Below are positions 6,848 to 11,273 of a DNA stretch of 11,273 bases, one piece after another (position 1 is the first letter of the stretch; each line of letters starts with the position of its first letter). The notes under the pieces are model-generated. The model did no database searches. It was not told the DNA's origin and saw only the letters and a list, made by a program, of their open reading frames with translations. A program made the position numbers and the translations under genes. Source of the stretch: a bacterium (GTDB taxonomy: Bacteria > Patescibacteria > ABY1 > BM507 > VMTK01); NCBI GenBank assembly GCA_030641105.1, contig DAOWHZ010000048.1:1-11273 (forward strand), read 5' to 3'.

Positions 6848-6957
6848 GATAAGTCCACAGTACTGTGGACTTATCCACTTTTATGTTAAAAACTTGACTT
6901 TAGTCTACAATACTGTGGACTTAAATACATTTTAGTCTACAATACTGTGGACTTAAA
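6848..6957. promoter_or_regulatory. Three palindromic operator-like sites
   Basis: Site 1 (6848-6875) is a perfect 28-bp palindrome whose core half-site is AAGTCCACAGT. Sites 2 and 3 are centred at 6911.5 and 6943.5. They share AGTCTACAATACTGTGGACT, an imperfect version with the right half intact. Sites 2 and 3 lie 32 bp apart and are near-identical direct repeats through about 30 bases; site 1 is 50 bp from site 2. Such a cluster is expected for a dimeric repressor, but no regulator gene is nearby. Terminal repeats of a small element are the alternative. Confidence 0.5.
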
Positions 6958-6972
6958 TATTTTATATTACAT

Positions 6973-7040
6973 TTTAAGAAGGCAGCACATCTGAAGGCGA
7001 GACGTTGACGTTTCGCCTTCAGATGTGCTGCCTTCTTAAA
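6973..7040. repeat. Long perfect hairpin, 32-bp stem with TTGA loop
   Basis: The arms 6973-7004 and 7009-7040 are reverse complements across 32 bp, with a single G-T pair (7001/7012), and enclose TTGA. The outer arm reads TTTAAGAAGGCAGCACATCT. It starts 7 bases after the trxA stop on the minus strand but is not followed by a T-run in that direction, so it is not a standard intrinsic terminator. Its length and perfection suggest recent insertion of a palindromic element, an mRNA 3'-end stabiliser, or a site folded as single-stranded DNA. Confidence 0.8.
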
Positions 7041-7047
7041 TATTTTA

Positions 7048-7359
7048 TCAATTTTTATCAATTAATTGCTTTAAGGATTCCTTGCCCTGATAACCGGTAA
7101 TCTGCTCAATAATTTTTCCGTGTTTAAATAATATTATTGTGGGAATGCCCATAATATTATATTTTCCAGCAATTTGTTGGTTGGCTTCTACATCTAAACT
7201 GCCTATTTGAATATCTTTATCTTGATATTCTTTAATTAATTCTTCAATAACTGGCTCCATTAATTTGCATGGCGCACACCAAAAAGCAGAAAAATCAACT
7301 AATATTAGCCCTTCATTCTCTTCTACTTCTTGTTTAAAATTTTGATCTGTAAATTGCAT
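7048..7359 (-). CDS. trxA: Thioredoxin
   Basis: A 103-residue thioredoxin, a cytoplasmic dithiol reductant recharged by TrxB. The active site is W27-C28-A29-P30-C31, with alanine in place of the usual glycine (WCGPC), a variant seen in many anaerobes. The buried aspartate D22, the cis-proline in GIPTI (P73) and the conserved late glycine G82 (HGK) are present. Length is normal for a one-domain thioredoxin without signal peptide. It ends with TGA, so TGA is a stop here. The start is the ATG at 7359; no Shine-Dalgarno is seen, and a TATAAT lies 20-25 bases upstream, so its leader is very short. Its reductase lies on the same strand at 2665-3606, with the ABC transporter between. Confidence 0.95.
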   Translation of the reverse strand: MQFTDQNFKQEVEENEGLILVDFSAFWCAPCKLMEPVIEELIKEYQDKDIQIGSLDVEANQQIAGKYNIMGIPTIILFKHGKIIEQITGYQGKESLKQLIDKN

Positions 7360-7360
7360 A

Positions 7361-7410
7361 ATGCGAATTGCGTTGCTAATTATATGCGAATTTTTATGCT
7401 AATATTCGCT
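7361..7410 (-). promoter_or_regulatory. Tandem-repeat promoter region of trxA
   Basis: Two imperfect 23-bp repeats, each starting ATGCGAATT and containing TGCTAAT (7361-7383 and 7384-7406), lie directly upstream of trxA. They are followed by the inverted word ATTCGC (7405-7410). On the minus strand a TATAAT at 7384-7379 is a plausible -10 box with no clear -35. The repeats could bind a regulator or be another case of the iterated words seen in other gaps. Confidence 0.4.
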
Positions 7411-7470
7411 TATAATAAACAATGTTAATTATTAAATGTTCTTTGTAGAACTAATTATTAATATTTATCC

Positions 7471-7512
7471 GTTTAATCTGTGGATTTATTTAATTTTAGC
7501 CACAGATTAAGC
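7471..7512. repeat. Inverted repeat with word AATCTGTGG
   Basis: GTTTAATCTGTGG (7471-7483) pairs with CCACAGATTAAGC (7500-7512) over 13 bp with one G-T pair, around a 16-base AT-rich loop. It lies in the 233-bp gap between trxA and tRNA-Ala. There is no T-run next to it. Confidence 0.5.
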
Positions 7513-7558
7513 AGATTTTTAAGAATATGCTCAAACAAGTCATATAAATAATAAATCG

Positions 7559-7685
7559 AAAATCTGAAATCTGAAATCATAAATTCTTGTTGTGGACCAT
7601 AAGGGACTCGAACCCTTGACCCCTTCCATGCCATGGAAGTACTCTAGCCAACTGAGCTAATGGCCCATTTCGGATATCTGATTTT
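7559..7685. repeat. Inverted repeat flanking tRNA-Ala
   Basis: AAAATCTGAAATCTGAAAT (7559-7577) and ATTTCGGATATCTGATTTT (7667-7685) are reverse complements at 16 of 19 positions. The second arm begins at the base next to the tRNA 5' end, and the first lies 15 bases past its 3' end. In the precursor transcript they could pair and close the tRNA on a stem. The left arm is itself an iteration of AAATCTG. Confidence 0.5.
7593..7666 (-). tRNA. tRNA-Ala (anticodon GGC)
   Basis: A complete 74-base cloverleaf on the minus strand. The acceptor GGGCCAT/ATGGTCC carries the G3-U70 pair that marks alanine tRNAs. The D-arm is GCTC/GAGT, with the usual loose closing pair. The anticodon stem CTTCC/GGAAG holds the loop ATGGCAT (T33, anticodon GGC). 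The T-arm AAGGG-TTCGAGT-CCCTT is intact. The discriminator is A and CCA is not encoded. Confidence 0.95.
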
Positions 7686-7712
7686 TAAATTAAAAATTTT
7701 TTAAATATTTTT

Positions 7713-8270
7713 TTATTTAAACTGATATTGCCTAATATTAGCTATTTTTAAAACAAAATCAAAAAAATCTTGTTCTGAAATATCTGGATTAAAATATTTA
7801 TTTATAACTTTAGCGACAAATGCATGGGTAACAACAAGAATATTTTTATTTTGATAATTTTCTTTAATTTTATCCAGACCATCAAAAACTCTATTTTGCA
7901 CATCTTGAATAGTTTCGCCATTCAAAGGAGCATTATTAAAAATTCTGGTAATGCCTTTTTTATATAAATCTGGAAATTTCTCTTTGGCCTCTTTTTTAGT
8001 TAGCCCTTCATAAATCCCAACAGACCTTTCAATAAAACATGAACTATTAATCATTTTACACTCATCTGGCTTAATAATTTCAGCTGTTCCCAGCGCGCGC
8101 TTAAGCGGAGATGAAATAATAAGATCAACTTTTAACTTTTTAATTTTTTCTGCTAATCTTTCTGCTTGTTGTCTGCCAACAGCATTTAAGGAAATATTAG
8201 TCCTGCCTAAATACCGGCCTTGTTCATTAAAATCAGTTTCTCCATGCCTCACAATATATATTATAGCCAT
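7713..8270 (-). CDS. Histidine phosphatase family protein (phosphoglycerate-mutase-like)
   Basis: A 185-residue protein of the histidine phosphatase superfamily. It has the RHGET signature at residues 8-12 (R8, the phosphorylated H9), SSPLKRALGTAE with R58, the acid-region E81 in ERSVGIYEG, and the second catalytic histidine H149 in VVTHA. Length fits small phosphatases such as the CobC/GpmB/PhoE group; the substrate cannot be predicted. No signal peptide is visible, so it should be cytoplasmic. It lies between two tRNA genes on the same strand, tRNA-Arg upstream and tRNA-Ala downstream, with no terminator seen between them, so the three may share a transcript. The start ATG at 8270 directly precedes the conserved first strand (MAIIYIVRHGET). 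Confidence 0.9.
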   Translation of the reverse strand: MAIIYIVRHGETDFNEQGRYLGRTNISLNAVGRQQAERLAEKIKKLKVDLIISSPLKRALGTAEIIKPDECKMINSSCFIERSVGIYEGLTKKEAKEKFPDLYKKGITRIFNNAPLNGETIQDVQNRVFDGLDKIKENYQNKNILVVTHAFVAKVINKYFNPDISEQDFFDFVLKIANIRQYQFK

Positions 8271-8299
8271 AGTAAAAAATTAAATCTAAAATTTCTTAG

Positions 8300-8480
8300 T
8301 ATCCCCGGGGGGATTGAATCTCCATCTATAATTTAGGAAACTCTTGTTTTACCCGCCTGCCTATGCCTGTGCCCCCGAAGGGAATCGAACCCCTATCCTA
8401 TCCTTAGGAGGGATATGCTTTATCCATTAAGCGACGGGGGCATACGCACTGGCGGGCAAGGTCCATTAAACTACGGGAAC
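8300..8480 (-). pseudogene. Two halves of a decayed tRNA-Arg-like gene around tRNA-Arg
   Basis: On the minus strand 8480-8461 reads GTTCCCGTAGTTTAATGGAC, very like the 5' part of a tRNA (acceptor, TA, D-stem, AATGG). At 8350-8300 comes AAAAC, a loop TTCCTAA, then GATTCAATCC and CGGGGAT plus A, like the 3' part. The ends GTTCCCG and CGGGGAT pair with two wobbles, and the loop matches anticodon CCT. The anticodon and T stems contain mismatches, so it looks decayed. About 107 bp (8351-8457), including the intact tRNA-Arg(CCT) and GGCGGG/CCCGCC arms, interrupt it in the D-loop. Confidence 0.4.
8370..8441 (-). tRNA. tRNA-Arg (anticodon CCT)
   Basis: A 72-base cloverleaf on the minus strand. The acceptor GCCCCCG/CGGGGGC pairs perfectly and the D-arm is GCTT/AAGC. 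The anticodon stem TATCC/GGATA holds the loop CTCCTAA (T33, anticodon CCT, reading AGG). The T-arm is AGGGG-TTCGATT-CCCTT. The discriminator is A and CCA is not encoded. It is flanked by CCCGCC (8352-8357) and GGCGGG (8451-8456), which could extend the structure, and by tRNA-like halves. Confidence 0.93.
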
Positions 8481-8483
8481 AAA

Positions 8484-8489
8484 ATTATA
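8484..8489 (-). promoter_or_regulatory. -10 box for the tRNA-Arg/phosphatase transcript
   Basis: A perfect minus-strand TATAAT lies 4 bases before the tRNA-like 5' half and about 43 bases before tRNA-Arg. No -35 with good spacing is visible (TAATTG at about 17 bp). Start of transcription would fall near 8477. Confidence 0.4.
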
Positions 8490-8676
8490 ACGGGCAAATT
8501 AAACTACAATTACCAAGCACTGACTGACAGGTTCATTATCAGCCAAGAATTATTCTGCATAAAATAAAATGTAATGAAATCTTAATAATTTGGCTAACAT
8601 TAAACAAAAAATGGTGTTACAAAATATTAATTAATTTCCATTGATAATTTATCCGCAGTATTCGCATGTTCTATAC

Positions 8677-8712
8677 AAAAAAATAAAAACACCAAAACCA
8701 AACAGGCGTTTT
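8677..8712 (-). terminator. Terminator-like hairpin on the minus strand
   Basis: Read on the minus strand, AAAACGCC (8712-8705) pairs with GGTGTTTT (8693-8686), with one G-T pair and an 11-base loop. It is followed by TATTTTTTT. The form fits an intrinsic terminator, but no minus-strand gene is seen upstream of it, so it could end an antisense or small RNA from the bactofilin leader, or be fortuitous. Confidence 0.35.
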
Positions 8713-8753
8713 ATAATAATATAATACACTAATCTTTTTATTTTGGCAATCTT

Positions 8754-8787
8754 TTGACAATTTGCTAAATCCTGCTAAAATTATAAT
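8754..8787 (+). promoter_or_regulatory. Promoter of the bactofilin gene
   Basis: TTGACA (8754-8759) is a perfect -35 box. Sixteen bases on lies TAAAAT (8776-8781) preceded by TGC, an extended -10. A TATAAT follows directly at 8782-8787 but at a 22-bp spacing. Transcription would start near 8788, leaving a leader of about 100 bases that contains the 16-bp tandem repeat. Confidence 0.65.
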
Positions 8788-8832
8788 ATCAAAACAAAGT
8801 ATATAATGTGAAAAAAATGCAGTCTGCCACTG

Positions 8833-8873
8833 TTTAACTAAGAACTAATTTAACTAAGAACTAATTTAACTAA
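8833..8873 (+). repeat. 16-bp tandem repeat in the bactofilin leader
   Basis: TTTAACTAAGAACTAA occurs twice back to back (8833-8848 and 8849-8864), followed by a partial third copy TTTAACTAA (8865-8873). It ends 15 bases before the start codon, where a ribosome binding site would be, and contains no Shine-Dalgarno. Confidence 0.85.
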
Positions 8874-8888
8874 TTTAACAACAATTAT

Positions 8889-9281
8889 ATGTTCAAAAAA
8901 CATGATCAAGGAGAAAACTTTAAAAAAGTAGAAACAATTATTGGACCGTCTGTAAAAGTTAAAGGGGATTTTAACAGCCAGGGCAATATTATTGTTGAAG
9001 GAGTTGTGCAGGGGAATCTAAAAACCCAAGGGAGTTTGCTTGTCGGGAATAAGGCCAAAATTACCGCTGATGTTGAAGCCAAAGAAGCAAAAATTGGCGG
9101 CGAGGTTAAAGGCAATGTAAAAATTAAAGGTTATTTAGAACTAATTGCCACTGCTAAGGTTTTTGGCGATGTTGAGGCGGACAGTTTATCAGTTGAGCGC
9201 GGAGCAATTTTAAACGGCAAATGTACGATGATAAGCGAAGAGAAAGCTGGGCATGGTACTGAAGAAAAAGAAACTAAATAA
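8889..9281 (+). CDS. Bactofilin (polymer-forming cytoskeletal protein)
   Basis: A 130-residue bactofilin. After a short polar N-terminus (1-13) comes the right-handed beta-helix core at about 14-115, with a regular turn spacing of hydrophobic, glycine and valine residues (VKVKGDFNSQGNIIVEG, then VQGNLKTQGSLLVG). A charged disordered tail ends in GTEEKETK. Bactofilins assemble without nucleotide into filaments at the membrane and act in cell shape, division or envelope placement. Length is typical for the small forms. The start ATG at 8889 has no Shine-Dalgarno but lies about 100 bases after a strong promoter. It stands alone, followed by a hairpin-rich gap. Confidence 0.92.
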   Translation: MFKKHDQGENFKKVETIIGPSVKVKGDFNSQGNIIVEGVVQGNLKTQGSLLVGNKAKITADVEAKEAKIGGEVKGNVKIKGYLELIATAKVFGDVEADSLSVERGAILNGKCTMISEEKAGHGTEEKETK

Positions 9282-9308
9282 TACTAAACGCTTACTAATG
9301 CAAAGGTA

Positions 9309-9393
9309 TTTATTGGTTTATTATCGCTTCACTGTTTATTAATTTATTGATTTCAAATTTTAAAATGACTCAATAAATTAATAAACCAATAAA
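9309..9393. repeat. Long AT-rich inverted repeat after bactofilin
   Basis: GTTTATTAATTTATTGA (9334-9350) and TCAATAAATTAATAAAC (9370-9386) are perfect 17-bp inverted repeats around a 19-base loop. An outer pair TTTATTGG/CCAATAAA (9309-9316 and 9386-9393) continues the mirror past a bulge. Each arm is an iteration of the word TTTATT with small changes. No T-run follows, so it is not a standard terminator. Confidence 0.75.
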
Positions 9394-9447
9394 CTAATAA
9401 ATTTTATAATGATTCATTCTGCGCTTTGCATTCTGCGTTTCTCAAGC

Positions 9448-10197
9448 ATGCATATCTATATTTATGACTCCTACGTCAATCAAAAAAAATATGATAAAAT
9501 TTTAGCGCGGATTGAAACCCGTATAACTGATCTTGGATTAAACGGCAAAATTTCCCGGCTTGGCTTAATGAAAAATATCCCGGATTTAGTGGAAAATGAA
9601 CTTAAAAGAGGAGCTAAAACCATTATAGCTGTTGGCAATGATAAAACTGTTAATCAAGTAATAAACTCGCTTGCAGGCAGCCAAATACCATTGGGCATTA
9701 TTCCTGTTGGCAAAGATAATAATTTAATCTCTGCCGCTTTAGGCATTGAACCGGAAGAAACGGCTTGCGACATTTTATCAGCCAGACGAATTATTAATTT
9801 GGATCTGGGCAAAGCTAATAACCAATACTTTTTAACCAATGCCGCCATTGATAATCAGAACACTATTATTGAAATGGATAAGAATTACTCCATTGAAATC
9901 ATGGAACAAGGCCGGGTTAACATAATTAATTTAGCTACCAGCAATATGTATCTGCCAAAAAATGCTAAATTTGACCCGCAGGACGGTGTCTTGGAATTGT
10001 TTATCAGCACCAAGCAATCCAAGCATTTTCTTAAAAAAATAATCGGCCAATCAATTTTTCCTTTTGAAAAATTAACTATTATTAATAAGCGCAAGCCAGT
10101 GATTCTTGATGGAGTAATAAGAATTCCCGCGCCGGTTGAGATTACCGTTGCTGAACAGGTATTGAATGTTATTGTGGGGAAGGAGAGGAGTTTCTAA
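9448..10197 (+). CDS. Diacylglycerol/lipid-kinase-fold protein with altered signature motifs
   Basis: A 249-residue protein with the layout of the DAGK catalytic domain. An N-terminal alpha/beta part contains TIIAVGNDKTVNQVINSL, then PLGIIPVGKDNNLISAALGI. A C-terminal beta part has FDPQDGVLEL and PVILDGVI. These match the lipid-kinase signature (GGDGT then GIIPLGTGNDFA, later DGE), but three of its fixed residues are changed: GNDKT at 63-67, GKDNN at 88-92 and DGV at 221-223. It may have lost kinase activity or use another substrate. I chose ATG 9448. The earlier in-frame ATG at 9409 would add residues coming from a CATTCTGCG repeat (9415-9423 and 9429-9437). No membrane segment or signal peptide is seen. 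Confidence 0.72.
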   Translation: MHIYIYDSYVNQKKYDKILARIETRITDLGLNGKISRLGLMKNIPDLVENELKRGAKTIIAVGNDKTVNQVINSLAGSQIPLGIIPVGKDNNLISAALGIEPEETACDILSARRIINLDLGKANNQYFLTNAAIDNQNTIIEMDKNYSIEIMEQGRVNIINLATSNMYLPKNAKFDPQDGVLELFISTKQSKHFLKKIIGQSIFPFEKLTIINKRKPVILDGVIRIPAPVEITVAEQVLNVIVGKERSF

Positions 10198-10338
10198 AAC
10201 TCCCTATCATAAAGCTTTCTGATGAGAAATTTATAACTTAATTTTAACTAATTTAAAATAAAAAAACAGTGAGTTCGTATATCACAAATGTTATCAGAAA
10301 TATTTTTTACCTTTTTTTGTCTAATTTAAATAAAGCAT

Positions 10339-11157
10339 ATGGACAAAACAACGAAAAATAATGAAAGTAGATGGGACAAATTGGTTCTCTTTGATGTGCC
10401 ATGTGCGCGCCCAAAGGTTGATTTAACCCCCCAAAAAGCCAAGGATTGGTTGAACAAAGGTGGAATTCTTGGGGACTTAAAAAATAAAAAGGTGCTTTGT
10501 CTTGCCTCGGGTGGAGGTCAGCAGAGCATTGGATTCGCACTACTGGGAGCAAATGTCACCGTAACAGATTTCAGCAGTGAACAACTTAAGAAGGACAAAG
10601 CTGTATCAGAAAAATTTTCTGAAAATATCCGAATCATTAAATCAGACATGCGTGATCTATCAATGTTAGAAGATGGTGAGTTCGACATTGTATATCAGCC
10701 ATATTCAATTAATTATATTCCTAAAACTAGCAAATCCTTCGACGAAATCTCACGGGTAATTAAGACTAACGGAATTTATCACTTAATGTTTCACAACCCA
10801 TTTGTCCACGGTACTTGGAAAGATGGCTGCTGGGGCAGTCGGTGGAATAAAAGTGAGTTGTGGCATGGAAAGGGATACCCAATTTGGCAACCTTACAAAG
10901 ATGGCTATGCAATAAAAACTAATGATCCAAATTGGAATTTTTCTGATAAAAAAGGAAAAGAAGTGAAAATAAAAAGTCCCCAAGAATTCAAACATACATT
11001 GTCAACGATACTGAACGGCTTAATTCAAAGGGGTTTTAAAATAATAAAATTTGATGAACACAGGGGAGAAGATTACGATAGTGATCCTGGAACATGGGAT
11101 CATTATATTTCTTGTGCACCGCCTTGGCTCTACATTTGGGCAAAAAAGGAGGTTTAG
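10339..11157 (+). CDS. Class I SAM-dependent methyltransferase
   Basis: A 272-residue Rossmann-fold methyltransferase. Motif I is VLCLASGGGQQSIGFA (52-67), a variant of the usual DxGxGxG. The post-I acidic segment is VTDFSSEQL (75-83), the adenine-binding region KSDMRDLS (101-108) and motif IV FDIVYQPYSINYI (115-127), with a predicted strand IYHLMFHNPF after it. The C-terminal 120 residues are rich in W, H, Y and G and may form the substrate-binding part. The target cannot be predicted; small molecule is a fair guess from the domain type. Base and codon use look less AT-biased than the neighbouring genes, which hints at transfer. No Shine-Dalgarno or promoter is evident, and the 141-bp gap upstream holds nothing clear. 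Confidence 0.85.
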   Translation: MDKTTKNNESRWDKLVLFDVPCARPKVDLTPQKAKDWLNKGGILGDLKNKKVLCLASGGGQQSIGFALLGANVTVTDFSSEQLKKDKAVSEKFSENIRIIKSDMRDLSMLEDGEFDIVYQPYSINYIPKTSKSFDEISRVIKTNGIYHLMFHNPFVHGTWKDGCWGSRWNKSELWHGKGYPIWQPYKDGYAIKTNDPNWNFSDKKGKEVKIKSPQEFKHTLSTILNGLIQRGFKIIKFDEHRGEDYDSDPGTWDHYISCAPPWLYIWAKKEV

Positions 11158-11246
11158 AAAAAGATAAAAAATACATCCGACGGATCATCGGCAAACGTTA
11201 TTGGAAACAGCCCGAAACTAAAAAATTAAAAAGTGATTTAATATAA
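11136..11246 (+). CDS. Possible short ORF overlapping the methyltransferase end
   Basis: In the +3 frame an open stretch runs through the end of the methyltransferase and stops at 11246. It gives a basic tail with KKYIRRIIGKRYWKQPETKK. The only start candidates are TTG codons (11136 or 11124). An AAGGAGG at 11146-11152 lies within it but has no start codon at the right distance. It could be a tiny gene, the remnant of a longer one, or chance. No family recognised. Confidence 0.2.
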   Translation: MGKKGGLEKDKKYIRRIIGKRYWKQPETKKLKSDLI

Positions 11247-11273
11247 ATCGTAGCAACAATTTACTATTGACAC

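Larger units (their letters stand above)
6510..7047. other. 538-bp gene-free gap rich in palindromes
   Basis: Between trxA and the permease gene there is no convincing ORF on either strand. From low to high coordinate it holds the permease promoter, a faint iterated stretch (GGAAATTTGGAATTTAGGG at 6549), a GC-rich branched inverted repeat (6661-6744), three operator-like palindromes (6848-6957) and a 32-bp hairpin (6973-7040). This is where a substrate-binding-protein gene would be expected for the importer. Confidence 0.6.
8482..8888. other. Gene-free divergent gap between tRNA-Arg and bactofilin
   Basis: About 400 bp without a convincing ORF. It holds the minus-strand TATAAT for the tRNA genes at its left end, a minus-strand terminator-like hairpin near 8677-8712, the plus-strand bactofilin promoter at 8754-8787, and a 16-bp tandem repeat at 8833-8873. 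The stretch 8515-8670 shows nothing I can name. Confidence 0.6.

Noticed and set aside
6547..6852. A 101-codon plus-strand ORF in the trxA-permease gap
   Set aside because: Its translation has no recognisable domain, it crosses several strong inverted repeats, and its composition looks like translated non-coding DNA.
6871..6879. TTATCCACT resembling a DnaA box, next to several TGTGGACTT words, suggesting an origin
   Set aside because: Only one near-match to TTATCCACA exists. The TGTGGACTT words are halves of the palindromic sites, and no dnaA, dnaN or gap with an unwinding element is present.
6973..7040. The 32-bp hairpin as an ordinary rho-independent terminator for trxA
   Set aside because: In the trxA direction the stem is followed by ATGTAATATA, not a T-run, and the stem is several times longer than needed.
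8833..9393. A CRISPR array, considered because of the repeated words around bactofilin
   Set aside because: Repeats are 16 bp or shorter, back to back without spacers, AT-rich, and no cas genes occur.
10187..10203. Hairpin GGAGTTT-CTA-AAACTCC across the stop of the lipid-kinase-fold gene as a terminator
   Set aside because: The stem is only 7 bp with a 3-base loop and no T-run follows; it overlaps the coding end and could be chance.
11267..11272. TTGACA at the right edge as a promoter -35 box
   Set aside because: The window ends before a -10 could be examined.

Overview
The window is AT-rich (roughly one third GC by eye). It is bacterial: RpoD-like sigma factor, bactofilin, TrxA/TrxB, tRNAs without an encoded CCA, and TGA used as a stop. 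Short palindromic elements are read through in frame inside two genes, and intergenic gaps are filled with short iterated words. With the compact gene set this suggests a Candidate Phyla Radiation (Patescibacteria/Parcubacteria-like) genome. That placement is inference from style and gene content, not from a marker gene.

Region by region. (1) 1-1614, plus strand: the tail of an unidentified gene, a COG1237-type metallo-beta-lactamase-fold protein, and a MinD-superfamily P-loop ATPase with two inserted [4Fe-4S] ferredoxin motifs (COG1149 type), probably one operon. (2) 1735-2653: a single sigma-70 family gene with a very strong ribosome binding site and a textbook terminator. Its -35 reading helix is conserved, but the residues that read the -10 element are changed. 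(3) 7359-2665, minus strand, read right to left: thioredoxin, a 538-bp gene-free stretch packed with palindromes, a fused two-domain ABC permease, its ATPase, and thioredoxin reductase. No substrate-binding protein is present. (4) 8489-7593, minus strand: tRNA-Arg(CCT) nested between what look like two halves of a decayed tRNA, a histidine phosphatase, and tRNA-Ala(GGC). (5) 8754-11246, plus strand: a promoter and bactofilin, a diacylglycerol-kinase-fold protein with altered signature motifs, a SAM-dependent methyltransferase, and a possible short ORF at the edge.

Working together: TrxA and TrxB form a complete NADPH-thioredoxin disulfide reductase pair. The permease and ATPase form the membrane and motor parts of a ferric-iron/thiamine/polyamine-type importer whose binding protein must lie elsewhere or be lost. 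The ATPase with ferredoxin motifs and its MBL-fold neighbour probably act together in an uncharacterised metal-cofactor or redox process.

The most unusual signals are not genes. They are GC-rich palindromes turned into about 10-residue protein insertions in trxB and the ABC ATPase, a 32-bp hairpin beside three palindromic operator-like sites, a tRNA gene nested inside tRNA-like halves, and gene gaps each filled with its own iterated and often mirrored short word.
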